DNA of 64,000 nt from Trichosphaerium sp. ATCC 40318 (GCA_038496445.1 JALMLS010000593.1:277915-341914); one strand, 5' to 3'. Shown: positions 12,078-24,595, numbered from the stretch's first letter. Notes: generated by a model not told the origin, from the sequence alone. Made by a program: numbers and translations.

Positions 12078-13880
12078 ATGGAGACCAAGGGGAAGAAAAA
12101 GGAGAAATATACTTACATTAGAGGTTTTGGCAATCATATTTCTTCTGAGAGCGTAGATGGCGCTCTGCCAGACTGGCAAAACTCACCTCAGGTGTGTCCT
12201 AAAGGTTTGTACGCAGAACAGCTTCAAGGCTCAGCATTCACTGCTCCACGCACCAGTAACTTCAGGAGGTACGTTGCTTTTCATTTTCACAATGTTATTT
12301 CAAGTGTCATGTTCTACTTTACCCCGTTAACCACTATTCAGTTGGTTATACCGAATTCTACCGTCTGTAGTACATCAACCGTTTTCACCATACAAACAAC
12401 CTGGGATAACGAACAATTTTTCTCAAATGACTCCAAACCCAAGCCAAATGCGTTGGAAGGTATTTCCTTACCCTACTGAAACGAAAAACTTTGTAGAGGG
12501 CATTCAAACGTACTGTGGAGCCGGTACGTGTTTTATATTTTTTTTTTTCTATGTTGTATTCCTAGTCTTCTAAAGATTAATTTGAAGGTCACCCATCAAT
12601 GAAACATGGAATAGCTATTTACATGTACAGTTGCAATGCGTCAATGACAAATAAAGCTTTCTACTCCTCAGATGGAGACTTCCTTATAGTACCACAAGAA
12701 GGTAAGGACAAGCGAATGAACAACATTTTGTTGATAATATTTTTTTTTGTAGGTGACTTGGATATTACCACTGAGTTTGGTAAGATCTATGTCGAGCCAG
12801 GAGAGATTGTAGTTATACAACGTGGAATGCTATTTAGTGTTGACTTACCAGACGGAAAAGCACGAGGATACATGACAGAGATATTTAATGGCCACTTTGT
12901 GCTTCCTGACTTGGGTCCAATCGGTACGAATCTATTTCTTACTTACGACTTTTTCATGTTTTTTTTTGGCGTTCACCGTTGTTCTAATCACCTTTTATAG
13001 GCGCAAATGGTTTAGCTAATCCAAGAGATTTCATGGGCCCTACTGCAGCGCATGAAAGGCGCCAGTGTGATTTTGAAGTGATTTCAAAATTCAATGGAAG
13101 TTTGTTCACTTACAAAAAGACGTTTTCTCCTTTTAACGTTGTTGCTTGGCATGGTAATTACTATCCGTACAAGTATGACCTAAGTAATTTCAGCACAATC
13201 AACTCTGTTTCGTTTGATCATAACGTACGTTAACACCACAAACAGTCTTTTTTTTTACCGTTGAATTTTCTGATCAGTTAACTTTTTTTTTGAACTTCGT
13301 CCAAGTTCTTTTTCGAAGTTTATGCCATAGCAACATCGCATATAGCCCCAGCGTTGCTGTGTTTTGTTTTTATAATCAAAGCTAAGCTGAATTACTTGTT
13401 TAGGATCCTTCAATATTCACAGTTTTGACCTGTCAAACTGATACACCTGGTGTTGCTGCTTGTGATTTTGTTATATTTCCACCAAGGTGGATAGTACAAG
13501 ATAACACATTCAGACCACCATACTACCACAGAAATTGTATGAGCGAATTCATGGGATTAATAAAAGGAGTATACGATGCCAAAGAAGGAGGAGGTTTCGT
13601 TCCAGGTATGTGTACAAAAGTCACCACCCTTCTAACTCTCAAAGGTTCTGCCTCACTCCACAGTTGTATGAGTGCTCATGGTCCTGATGCAAGCTCTTTT
13701 ACCAAAGCATCTGAGGCCGAATTAAAACCGATCAAATTGAAAGAAACAATGGCATTTATGTTTGAGTCTACGTATACTTTTAATATATCTGATTACGCTC
13801 AAAACAAAGATATCATTGATACAGATTATTATAAATGCTGGCAAGGATTAAAAGATATGTATGTATCCGAAACGAAATAA
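12078..13880 (+). CDS. HGD: homogentisate 1,2-dioxygenase
   Basis: Cleaves the aromatic ring of homogentisate to maleylacetoacetate in tyrosine/phenylalanine breakdown, using Fe(II). The protein starts [19 protein letters not shown]; the [10 protein letters not shown] block and [15 protein letters not shown] are typical of the family N-terminus. The central exons carry [19 protein letters not shown]. The active-site region is visible in [17 protein letters not shown] (catalytic His), [14 protein letters not shown] (His and Glu metal ligands) and CMSAHGPD (third ligand His). The C-terminus ends at TAA 13880. Six or so introns of about 40-60 bp (one near 13230-13400 is longer) restore the frame. 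Length is close to the usual 440 residues. The start is ATG 12078; the upstream TTG frame is ignored. Confidence 0.93.
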
Positions 13881-14097
13881 ACATTTTATTATTTTTTTTC
13901 TTTTCTTTTTGTTTGTTCTGTAATACTCGGGTTTTTTTTTTGTTGCAGAGTCTAGATGCAGTTTTGTGAATACCAACGTATAAGGGGGGAGTAAATTGTT
14001 TTAGGGGTTTTCTTTTCTTATTTTGTAACACGTGTGAGTAGTTTAGATAGGCAATTGGAAGGATACCTGTATTATAAGATAATTAGTTTTGAAACAG

Positions 14098-16169
14098 TCA
14101 TTTTATAGTTGAATGAGTAGAAATGCGTACGTTGAGGTTCACATCGCTTGCCATGTCTACAATTTGGGCAACTTTGACAGCTTGTTGTGCTGCTTGGTCT
14201 AAGTTATGTGTTGGAATGATGCGCAAGCCCGAAGACTCAATAAGGTCTCTTGCTTGTTCAACATTTGTTCCTAATTATTTCGGTTAAGTCAAACAACAAA
14301 TGATATTTTCATACCTTGGAGACGGATAACAATAGGGAGCGTAATGTTAAGTTCTCTGTAAGCTTTAATAACACCCGCAGCGATGACATCACAGCGCATA
14401 ATACCACCAAAAATATTAACGAGAATAGCGCGCACTTGAGGATCCTACAACCTTATTAATAAAGTGCACAAAAATTATGGATACTTACTTCGTTGAGGAT
14501 ACGGAAAGCTTCTTTTACTTGGGATTCTGTGGCACCACCACCAACATCCAAAAAGTTGGCTGGTGAACCACCGTGGAGCTTAATAATATCCATAGTTGCC
14601 ATAGCCAAACCAGCGCCGTTTACTGTAAAAAAAAAAATTAGTAAATGAGTAAAGTCACTAAATTTATCGCTACATACCAAGACAGCCGATATTACCATCT
14701 AATCCAATGTAGTTAAGGTCGTGTTTGCTGGCCTCAACTTCACGAGGATCCTCTTGTGTGACATCACGCATTTTTTGTAATTCTGGTTGACGGAATAAAG
14801 CGTTATGGTCAAAGTTAACCTTTGCGTCAAGACATAAAACTAGTAACATAGTTAGAGGAAAAAGAGTATTGTCGCATCAGTAGTAACGTTATACGTACCC
14901 TCTTTATCAGCGGTTTCTACGAAAGGATTGACCTCAACAAGAACAGCATCATACTTTACAAAGAAATCGTACAATTTCTTGATTTGATCCTTTGCCTAAA
15001 AGAAAAATAAGTCTCCAGTTTGTAGAAAACAAAAAATTTTGCGTACAGAGTCTCTAATGGTGCCAACTTCAAATTCTAATGCTTCTGCAACTTCTTCCAA
15101 TTGCTCTTCTTGAATACCAGTTGTAATATTGATAGGAACCTAAAAGATAACGATAAGAAAAAGCAAAAAAAACCCCCAAAGTTTTTGTAATTAATTCTCC
15201 ATTTTCCATTTTGTTTTTATTTATTTACCTTAATAATATCTTCTGGTGTATCTTTAGCGACTTGTTCGATATCCATACCACCCTATACAATTAATCAGAC
15301 AAGAAGGACACTATTTAGAAATAAGCACGCAGTACCTGCTTAGAGCAAACAATGACAGGACCACGAGATTCTCTGTCCATAAGAATTGCAAAGTATAGTT
15401 CCCTACGAATATACTCACGTTCGCAAATGTAAACCTGAAAGAGAGTAAGATCAAAAATCTCAAAAATGGGAAAGACGGAAAAATTACCTTTGATACAGGT
15501 CTGCCTGTCGGTCCTGTTTGCTTTGTAAATAGCTTGTACCCAAGCATCTTGCGTGCAAATTTTGGAGCTTCAGAAGGTCTAGTTGATAGGTAAGCTTAGG
15601 TACACTTGGAAAGCACCAAACCTGCAAATATGAACACCTCCGCGTAGGCCGCTGTCAAAATGACCTTTACCACGTCCTCCAGCGAGAACTTGAGCCTTAA
15701 CGATAACGTCACCGGATTTTGGTTCTATGAGTGAGTTAGTAACAACCAAGGCGCATTGTTCGAATATTTAGTGAGCTAGCTTTGTATTTTAAAAAAATAA
15801 CGCCGTTACGGCGATTGTAGCGCAAATCGCACTATAAAAACAGTATATGGGTGGTACGCAAGAGATCTGCTTACTTAGACGGTTGCACACTTCGATTGCT
15901 TCCTCTGGTGTACCAGCAACATCACCTTTGGCTGTTTTTATACCCTGTGAGCGAAAGAGCAGTTGACTTTGGTATTCATGGATCATTAAGCTCCTGATCT
16001 GTTGCTTTGGTTGAAGCTTTACCCTCGCTACCTAGAACCATCGATTATTTTCTAGTTTACGTGTACTAATTTAAACAACAGACATTTCAGTTACACGAAC
16101 CTTGCGCCTCGTAGAGCGAGTCACTGTGGCATTTCTGCCGAATCTATTGATGCTCTGCCAGCGTAACAT
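14098..16169 (-). CDS. succinyl-CoA ligase beta subunit, mitochondrial
   Basis: TCA-cycle enzyme that makes ATP or GTP from succinyl-CoA together with the alpha subunit. Exon 1 (start 16169) encodes [19 protein letters not shown], a basic leader typical of mitochondrial import. It joins through a GTTCGT..TTCTAG intron to [20 protein letters not shown], the start of the ATP-grasp domain (HEYQSQLL). Further exons show the grasp-fold blocks, [16 protein letters not shown]-like residues near 15.25 kb, [12 protein letters not shown]-like residues near 14.7 kb and [18 protein letters not shown] (about 14.6 kb). Then comes [13 protein letters not shown] and a C-terminal block ending in STHSTIK and TGA at 14098. 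About ten short introns. Whether it is ADP- or GDP-forming (SUCLA2 or SUCLG2 type) cannot be read with confidence. Confidence 0.9.
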
Positions 16170-16447
16170 GACGACGGCAGTTATGACCTTGCAGGAATAT
16201 CGGCGAATAGGTCAGCGGTTAATTTTTTTTGCGAATCACAGAACGACTAGTGAGGTGGCAGCGATTTTTGGCTTTAGGCGTAATAAAGAGCGCCCGTGCG
16301 GTTTGTTTTGAGTGGGGTTTCAGTTCAAACGTCAAAGTCCAACCGTTTCCCACCCTTGTCTTAAATTGCAGTCGCCTAGGTGCCAGGTGTCATACAAATA
16401 GTACATTTCCCGCCAACGCTAGGATAATACGCTTTGTGGATACCAGT

Positions 16448-18154
16448 ATGTACCGTTCACCCTCCAACAGTGAAACAAGCTCTGAAGCTTCCGATTCAGA
16501 TGTCGAGGTGCAAGTATCTATAGACGAAGAGGACGACACTACTATTTATTGCTTTGCAAAAGCGTTTTTACACATTGGCACGATTCCAGATAGATTTGAG
16601 GGCAGAGACACAGAGGTAACGGTTTAGAGCATAGTTTGGTAGCTCACAAATCCACAGAAAGACAAAATTCTACATTTTTTGAACAAATGCGTTACAACCA
16701 GGCAACCAGCGTCAATGTACATATCAGGTCCACCAGGTAACGCTATCTTACATTTCATTGTGGTTAATCTTAACAATTGTAGGAACGGGCAAAACCGCGC
16801 TAATTGACTTTGTTCTGCGTAGAGATTTAGCAGAACAATGCGAAGCAGCAAAAGTAAGCCTTTTTATTTCGAACATCATTTTTTTTTGGCGCTAAGTTTG
16901 ATGACAGACAAAAATGCCTACTGTTGTCCAAATCAACTGCTTGGATGTTTCACCACCCAAGCGTATATACCAGGACCTTTGTGAGCGTATTTTACCAAGT
17001 TCTGTGCGCTGTAATAGCCCAGAAGAGTATAAACGTGCTTTAGAACGAGATTTAACAAATTCGCGAAAAGGTTTGCTGTACGTCAATAAATTATCCAAAC
17101 TCTTTGTAGTACTCACAATCACTAAAACAGGCTTTTGATCGCAGATGAAGTAGATCAATTATTGACAAGGCACGTGAAGGCAGAACCTTTTTTTTGTTAA
17201 CCGATTTTTTTCTTGATAGGAATCCAAATATTTTGTACAGTTTATTTGAGTGGCCAACACTCCCTTATTCCAGACTAATACTCATTGGTATTGCAAATAC
17301 GATGGATATGACATCCGCCGCTCTACCAAGGCTAATAGCTCAACAAAGTAAGTCGGTGGTAACAGGTTTTTTGTTGGCTTGCAACTAATTTTTATATTTA
17401 TCAGTTGAACCTACTCTACTTCATTTTTCGGCGTATGGTAGCGACCAGTTGATACAGATTGTTAATGCTCGATTAAATCAATTACCTACAAAGGTATTCG
17501 ATGATCGTGCTTTGAAACTCATTGCAAGACGTATTTCAAATGGGTCTGGAGATGTAAGAAAAATGCTTGATATTTGCAGGTAAAAAACAAGGTTTTCTTC
17601 CCCCACATTGTGTTATTTGCTAGTTAAGATCCTAAACTCTGTTTAGTGCAGCTGTAACAAATGCAGAGGAAGAGTACACAAAAAATTTAAAATCACAAGA
17701 TAAAATTACAACAGTTTCACCAAAACACGTGTCATCTGCTTGGCAGAGTGTTTTTGGATCTGACCCTATATTAACAATATCAGAATTAAACTTATATCAA
17801 CAATGTACTTGTATGGTACTCGTTCAAGCTATCAAATCACGTGCAAATGTACACACTTTCTTTTTTTTCACGTGTTTTCAAATTGTGAGCTAAAAAACTT
17901 TGTTTTAGAAGTATCTTGTTCTTGGTGTTTTACACGAATCATTCAAGACATTATGTCGTTCTTTGGGTATATATGATCGTACTGTACAGTTTTTTAGTCT
18001 TTGTGATGTGTTGGTTGATTACTCTGTTATTTCTGTTGAAACAAGAAAAGCAAGAAAGAACCGTAAAGTTACTCTATTATATGGTGTTGAGGATATTTTG
18101 ATGGCCTTAGAAAAGCATCCTGTGTTAGGTGGATTAGTGGAAGACACGAGATAA
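16448..18154 (+). CDS. CDC6: DNA replication licensing factor CDC6
   Basis: AAA+ ATPase that loads MCM helicase at origins with ORC and Cdt1. Starts MYRSPSNSETSSEASDSD, a short Ser/Asp-rich N-terminus. The AAA+ core shows ISGPPGTGKTA (Walker A, split by an intron), VVQINCLDV, LLIADEVDQLL (Walker B), NILYSLFEWP, LILIGIANTMDM (sensor 1), LPRLIAQQ, and SGDVRKMLDICR (sensor 2 region). The C-terminal winged-helix block follows, ending GLVEDTR at TAA 18154. The NILYSLFEWP and IGIANTMDM blocks resemble CDC6 more than ORC1, and no BAH domain is present. The intron after the LLTR codons begins GCACGT rather than GTACGT and so appears to be a GC-AG intron. Other introns are ordinary GT-AG and about 40-60 bp. 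The Ser-rich N-terminus could be a CDK target. Confidence 0.88.
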
Positions 18155-18407
18155 ACGGTAGAATGTACAATAGAATAATAAAAAGAAATTAATTGACTAC
18201 AGTCTTGGGTGCGGAACTCAATGAGCGATGGGTATTAGCATTAGGCGATGAGTGTTCAACAGTTGCAGTATCGAGCAACTAAGCAATGTATCAAATCTTT
18301 ACATGGTATAATCATGACACTCCGCAAGTCACAAAGAAATGAATTCAGTAGATAAATAGATTTCTTTCTGATTTTTTTCTTTATTATTACATTAATAGGA
18401 TTTGGTA

Positions 18408-20157
18408 CTAGTGATACATTACTCGCTCATTTTGTACACCCATTAAATTTATCGTCTTGGTTCCTTGTTGAGGTACTGAACCAATCAATGGTTTTGATAA
18501 ATCATAGCGTGAATTTAATTTAATACGTGGGGCATAGTAATGAATAGTTGCAGCAACACTGTTAGCATCTGTGTACCAGTATGGAATTGGCACTAAACTA
18601 ACGCCTAAAGAGCAGAGAATAAGATCTTCTTACACCTACAATAGCGCACCATGAAACAAGCAATGTTCACTCTTTTCAGCGTCAAGGTGTTGTATAATAA
18701 CCGAGGGTCGGACATGGGGCATATCTTGGCCGTAGTGAAGTTCTCCTTCAAGTATTGTAAGAAAAACTGGTCCTGGCTTTCTTAACAGCAAGTGCATACC
18801 TTGGTATTCTAAAGCAAGGTTGTATTCTGGTAAGAATAGATCTACTGTCAAAGGTGACCCAGTAACTTGTCTTATATCAATACTATGCTCTTCAAGTATT
18901 TCCGCATCAGGAAAGATGTCAGTGATTAAATGGCGCAAGTGTCTATTGATTGTTATTATTAAGAGTATTTGAGCAAGAGTACCTTTGACTTGATTTCTTT
19001 GATGCGAGTTTGAATGCATTCCAATCCCATGGGTGAGTATCATCGATGACTCTTAGCACCCTAGGGAATAGTGGTATAATACCTCCACCTCCAAGACGGC
19101 TCAGCTGTGTTTGTGATACGCGATACCTTTTGGCTTTGTTAATAGTAGGACAAATCAACACTATGTACCAGCCACTATGACCTGAGATCCCAAGAGAGCG
19201 TTCTACACGCTTTAGGAAGTCAAACTGATTTCTACGAGTTCTCCAAAATCCAGTTGGGTGCTTACTTGCATATTATTGTTAGTGTACTTATTCAAAACAA
19301 AAAAAGTAAATCGTACTATCTAGTTGGCTCACGCTTGATTTTCTGCTTAAGAGGAGATGTTGGTTTAACAAATAGTTCCCACTTCCACTTATGCTTGGGA
19401 TACAGGTCCCTTAACAGTACATGAAGAGAACCAGAGTGCCTAAGAGACTTTTAGCTAAGGCATACTTTTGCGTGCGTATTTGACTTTCGTTGCACGTACT
19501 GGTGTAGAACTTGATAAGCACCTAGATCTATAATATCTCGATGGTAAATACCATACCATTCATCAAGCTCTTTGACTCCAAATGTATCAGCTAGAACATT
19601 AACTATATCACGTATATTTTCTCTTTTCTCCCAAAAACGCATGGGCGACATTCTAAACTTCTAATGTCAAAACACACGTGCAATAAACGTGATAAAAGTG
19701 ATGAGTCAAAAGGCAGTTTACGTAAACTTCCAAGGGAGCCATTTATAATGTGGGTACGCTTTTGTTAACGCTATAATGATAGAGCCTTTGTATCTGCGAT
19801 TGTAGCGCTGGTTAGTATGAGAACAACCAATCCTGCAGCTTACTTTTTTCTTAGGAGTGTGGCACCATCTACTCCACTTGCATCAACTGCTGTAACGTTA
19901 TACCATCCGTCTAAAGTATGAACACAAAGTTTGGGTGCGAGAATACTATTAAAGAGTATACGGTGGTTATGTATATTCTCCCAATGCCCGTTTTTGTATT
20001 TCAACGGCTTTTTGATGATTCTATTCTCTTTTTGCGCTTTAGTACCTAAACAGCGATGAATTCATTCAAAATACATATCAGACGCGTAATAACGCGTATT
20101 TCAACACTCAAAAACATAATACAACATAAACATACCTCTAACAAGCTCATGTCGCAT
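18408..20157 (-). CDS. modular PD-(D/E)XK nuclease-like protein, copy A
   Basis: Exon 1 (MRHELVRG, start 20157) splices at GTATGT..GTTTAG into GTKAQKENRI. Several tandem modules of about 80-90 residues follow. Each has a Trp-bearing start, an LDGWYNVT-like or HSGWYIV-like strand, a Gly-rich turn (LGGGGIIPLF) and a YPKHKWKWELF or DDTHPWDWNAF block. The C-terminal domain has VTGSPLTVDLFLPEYN, then LEYQGELHY (intron inside), then GVSLVPIPYWYTD, ending at TAG 18408. The D..(n)..E-x-Q arrangement and the following IPYW strand suggest a PD-(D/E)XK-type nuclease fold with E-x-Q in place of E-x-K. Similar modular proteins, as I recall, occur in fungi, algae and other protists without known function. 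About eight introns. Catalytic activity is inference. Copy B lies at 34.96-36.85 kb. Confidence 0.62.
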
Positions 20158-20316
20158 GCCTCATGAACTAAATACGCGTTGACACGCTCTCAAAGCGTTA
20201 AAAAGTTTTATTTACACAAAAAAAAAATCGTTGACGCGATTTTCCAACATTTTCGCCTCTAGGTGACAACCTTGTTGTTATTTACCCTTTTCTGTTCATT
20301 TAATCTTCCAAAATTA

Positions 20317-21815
20317 TTATACATCTTCATCCTGTTTAGACGAAGTAACCTTGTCAACTTTGACAGGTTCTTGATAATACAAATACAATGACACTGATAC
20401 AATACAAATACCGAATATAAGCTGTATAGGCGGTAGTTGCTGATATATCAAAGAAGAGAATATCATTGTGACTATCATACTGATACTGTGAACCTAAAGG
20501 ATTATAAGAAGAATAAATTATAGACTAAATCCGTTGTAGTATAGTCTCTCTTGCTTGCCTGGACTTTGGCTATGTTATCTTCAAACTTTAAAATAGCGCT
20601 CAAGGCAAGCCCCGAGAAAGCATGCAGAAGGACACCAACAACAGCAAGTGGTTCGTGATGTAGTACCTGAAGTACATGTTAAATATTTATAGCATTCTAG
20701 GCTTTTGACGTACGGTAAGGAAGCCACCTTGCATGAGTTGAGGTGAGTAAAAAAATGCCAATGCCAAAAAATTAAAGATGGCACCGTAACCATATAATTG
20801 CATACTCTGTACTAAAAAGTATTCACCGTCCCTGTGAGAGTATTGATTAGAACTAACAATCATTCAAATGTCTCATACTTTCTCTTGTATAGATACTCTG
20901 TATACACGCCTGCAAATCCACTCAGGCAAGCGTACACAAATATGAGCAAGAAAGCTGCAAAAAATGATTAGATGTTGATGGTTTTTTTTAAAAAGAGTTT
21001 CTGTTTTACCTCGGAAATTTAAGTTTAAAATGAGCGTCTTGTCACATGTAACGAGTTGAGTATTAGCTGTCCCAAGGAATAGTAGAACCAACGCTGACCA
21101 TTGTATATTTGACAGGTGCTTATTCATTAAAAATCGTAAAAGCAAGCCTAGATACAAGTCAGATCTCATCAAAGAAAAAAAAATCGATAAAATGACTTTG
21201 TTTAGATTTAGCGGTGACTTGTACCAACAAATAATGTTCTCATGTTTCCCAGGACTTCGAATGTGGTTGGTTGATCAATACTAGAGAATATTGCGTATAG
21301 AATGTTGTCGTTTACTAAATAAACAAAGGCTGGTATCATGAATAAGCGTGATTCGGCCCATGTTACGCTAGTAAATTAGTTAGCGCATGTGTAGAGGAAA
21401 AAAGAGCTAAAATGTCAACGTTGACATTGCAATTTTAGTGTGTACCGTATAGGTGTATCTGTGTGAGTACGGTGTGATAAACACAGGAACATGCATATTA
21501 ATAGCTTGATTACTTCGAGCAAAAATGTAGCTGACGCTGTGGCGGGTACCCCATCGTGTGATTTGGCTGATTGGGCGTAAAAACGTGGTGTTATGTATGT
21601 AGCTACCTTTTGCGACTTTGCCCATTATGATATCGTTGCTAGAGAGCAGCAGCATTGTCACTAGCGTTAATAAAAGCCTCCTAGCGTACTGTTATACATT
21701 GTTATCTCAAAATGGCTAACCTGTTCTTGATTGTGAAACGAGTGACGCTGGCGGCTGCCTTACTCAACTCCTGAGGCTCTACCAACATATTTATCTGCGC
21801 AAATCTAGTACTCAT
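20317..21815 (-). CDS. nucleotide-sugar transporter (SLC35A-like)
   Basis: Start ATG 21815 (MSTRFAQINMLVEP). A 40-bp intron (GTTAGC..CGCTAG) leads into LLLTLVTMLLLSSNDIIMGK, the first membrane segment. Another (GTAGCT..AATCAG) leads to ATASATFLLEVIKLLICMF. Later exons give MIPAFVYLVNDNILYAIFSS, RFLMNKHLSNIQWSALVLLF and TANTQL. The C-terminal membrane helix is QLIFGICIVSVSLYLYY, followed by a short charged tail (stop TAA 20317). The xEVxKLLxC, VND/NNILYA and LSxxQWxALxLLFLG patterns are those of the SLC35A family of Golgi/ER transporters for UDP- or CMP-sugars, about 10 membrane helices. The sugar carried cannot be told from sequence. It would supply glycosylation of surface proteins such as the mucin-like one at 6.6 kb. 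Confidence 0.82.
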
Positions 21816-21911
21816 TGAGTTACAGCATCACCAGTCGAAAATGTTTTGGTCAAAATTGGTATATTGTAATTGTCAATTTGTAAAATAGGCACGTAGTGTC
21901 AAAAATAGGCT

Positions 21912-24196
21912 ATGGCAGCGCGTAAGATACTGTTTAAAAAGCGTGGTGCCGTAAAATTAGAGAGCTACTCCGTACAGCTCTCTGTATGTCTAGACTTCAT
22001 GCAGGAAGTACAGGTAAGTATAGATTGGGCGTTCATGGACACACACGAATTTAGAGCTTTGGTATGTTAAAATATGTGCTAAACACCCTACTACGCCTCA
22101 AAACACTCTGACTAACGCTTTACAGACAAAACCAGATCAAGAACTTATATTCTCCACTGTTGTTATGTCCAACATTGCTAGTACCACCAGTCATTCATCA
22201 GACTCGTACGCTCACCGGTTAAAGTGAAATTTCAGGTTGTTTTAATGATTGCAAAAATAGGCTAAAAACACTGATAAAAAACAACCCACCAGTAAAACGT
22301 GCTCTTGGCGAAACCCTTAAAAAAGTAATATGGAAGTTTGATGCGTCAAACAATGTACAAGATAGTGTTGGTGCACCGTTTATTACTGTATCATGTAACA
22401 CAAAATTTGGCGTTATAACTGTATGCAAAATATGTCCTTGTTTTTAGAGTCACTTCACTAAAAGTATCTCCAATGTAATGTATCATATTAGGTGTTGCAG
22501 AATATAAATAGATTGGATGATATTAAAGATAGTGGTTGGCTTATGAAGAAGAAATTTTCTATTGCTATGGCGTAAGAAGAGCTACTTTGAGAAAAGTTGT
22601 ATATGTAAATGTTAATGTCATTTAGAGAAGCTAAGCTTATTTCACTTGCTGAAATCAATGTGTTAGGTGCGCTATTGTTATAGGTTATCTTTGAATTAAC
22701 TTAAGTTTAACTAGATCCTATAACACCTAGAACAACAGCACGTGAGCGTATTACTTTTTATAAATTTTATCTTAATATTAAATTAGGTATGTCTCCTTTT
22801 AAACATAGACAAAAGATGGCAATAAAGATGAAAAGAATGTCCGAAAAAAGAAGGAATCTGAGTAGTTCTACGTCTAGTGAAGATTTTAAATTCGACACAT
22901 CAATTCATAAGGTAATAATAATCCATTATTGCTTGCAACGTGCTTATAAATCTCTTTTATTCAGATACAAATACTCAGTATAATTTCAAGCTTTCAACGA
23001 TTAACACAACGGTTTCAAACCAAGTATCAACTGCTTCTTACAGTAGGTAAGTGAATGTCTTATCCCAATATAGAACTAAACCGTTACAATAAGCATGTAG
23101 TTTTAAACCACTCTTGGAGTCTACAGCATTCAAGTCACTAGAAATCGGAGACCAAAAAAAAGTTCTTCGAGGTCTTGATGATTTTGCTTCAATAGGTCTT
23201 ACTAAAAAATTCTCTGGTCTTATTGACTATTGCTTTGATAATCCTAAGGCAAAAAACTTTATTCAAGATTATGTAAGAAATATAGAAATCCATGTGGATG
23301 ACAGTAACTCTCTGAGAGACATGTCATGTAAACCTTACGGTGAAGAATGGAATATGGCGTTTAACTGTGTTTCAAATGCGTTAGAATTTAATATAACAAT
23401 GTTTGGTGCCAGTATGGGTAAGAAGGGTGTATGCGTAGGCTGGGTATGTTAATCTAATATAAAAGTTAACTCGGCTAATACACTTTCTTTTTTAGGGACC
23501 TAAGTTTTTACGTCATCTTGAGGCTGGATGCTTTTTGACTCGTAGTCCAAAGCCTGGGTCTATTGGCACTATTGATCCTATTTTTGCAGTTCAAAAAAAA
23601 CGTACACACGTGTTTGCACGAGTCATACCTAAAGCTAACTATTTATTGTGTAGTTTCAAGTAGAATTACAAAAGCAATGGCGAAGAAAATGGAATTCAAG
23701 TTCGGTCTTAGAAAGAACACGCTTTCTCAGTACTTTCTTTACATTCCTCAACCTAGACAACAGACAATAATATCAGATATTTGCCACTTTATGAACGATG
23801 CAGTGTGGGGAACATCAACAACATATGGGTACGTATAGTGTATTATTCTTGTAATACTAATAATAAAACACCAATAGGCTTAAGCATTTTTTGACAACGA
23901 CACTTGCTGCTAAAACTATGAGAGAGTTTACAACTATTAAACTTGAAGTAGATGCAGAGAATAAAGTGGATGCATTCTCTAATGATGTACTACTACCCAA
24001 CTACCTTGTTAGAAAGGAAGAATCGACATTAGTCATTACTGTAAACTTAGAAGACACCGAAATGAGGAGAAGGCTGTATGCTGAAGAACCACTTGATTTT
24101 GTACCTGTTGGTTACTGCGTAGAGATATTTTTGAATCCTGACGCAAACATAGAAGCGCCTAATTTACAGTTCACTAGTGAAACAAATAAAAACTAA
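21912..24196 (+). CDS. hypothetical multi-exon protein
   Basis: Starts MAARKILFKKRGAVKLESYS and ends at TAA 24196 after a low-complexity tail. About nine exons join in frame. The first part (SVQLSVCLDFMQEVQVSIDW, then TKPDQELIF and KKVIWKFDAS) has alternating hydrophobic strands that could be a C2-like beta fold. A basic linker follows (KRMSEKRRNLSSSTSS). The middle is helical (LGLDDFASIGLTKKFSGL-like), with a Gly-rich block (MFGASMGKKGVCVGWGPKF) and LEAGCFLTRS. The last exons (QYFLYIPQPRQQTI, then KTMREFTTIKLEV) are beta-rich. No domain is recognised with confidence, and no signal peptide or membrane helix is seen. An N-terminal NT-C2 domain is one possibility, but it is weak. Confidence 0.6.
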
Positions 24197-24375
24197 CTTA
24201 GTAACAAAAAATAAATGGTAACGTACCACAAGCCCTGAGCTTTCTTCATACTCTATATCCACGAGAGCATCTACAGTAAAGATTGTCACGGTTTTGTTTT
24301 GGGGTTTTTTTTAATGCAATTTGCCTCCTGCAAATTAATCCGGAATCTCCAACAAAAAATACTAGCTAGCAAACT

Positions 24376-24412
24376 TATAGGGTGGTAAACTGTATTAAGC
24401 GTACCAACTTAA
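24376..24412 (+). repeat. 37-bp direct repeat, copy 1
   Basis: Runs from TATAGGGTGG to CCAACTTAA. It matches 24980-25016 at 35 of 37 positions when aligned by eye. A third, shorter relative lies at 25294-25320. Confidence 0.85.
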
Positions 24413-24474
24413 TAGTGTACTAAACAGTAGATTGATACTTCACATAGGTATTAAGCATTTATAAGATTGAAATA

Positions 24475-24560
24475 GCGTTGATTGAGAAAATGAGTGATTG
24501 AAAAATGATTGCAAAAATAGTGAAAAAGTGATTGAAATAGAGCGTGATTGAATTAATTGT
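24475..24560 (+). repeat. low-complexity TGATTGAAA-type repeat
   Basis: Imperfect tandem units related to GTGATTGAAAA recur (GAGTGATTGAAAAATGATTG, then AAAGTGATTGAAATAG, then GCGTGATTGAATT). They lie just upstream of the orphan ORF at 24596. No function is apparent. Confidence 0.6.
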
Positions 24561-24595
24561 GAGTGATATTATATATCATTAACTAACAACTCACC

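Larger units (their letters stand above)
24197..24595. other. AT-rich intergenic region with short repeats
   Basis: About 400 bp. It holds the first copy of a 37-bp repeat (24376-24412) and a low-complexity stretch (about 24475-24560) in which TGATTGAAA-like units recur about five times. No coding potential is seen. It probably includes the promoter of the orphan ORF at 24596. Confidence 0.6.

Noticed and set aside
16102-16627. + strand frames upstream of CDC6
   Set aside because: The first overlaps the leader exon of succinyl-CoA ligase on the other strand; only the part from ATG 16448 fits CDC6.
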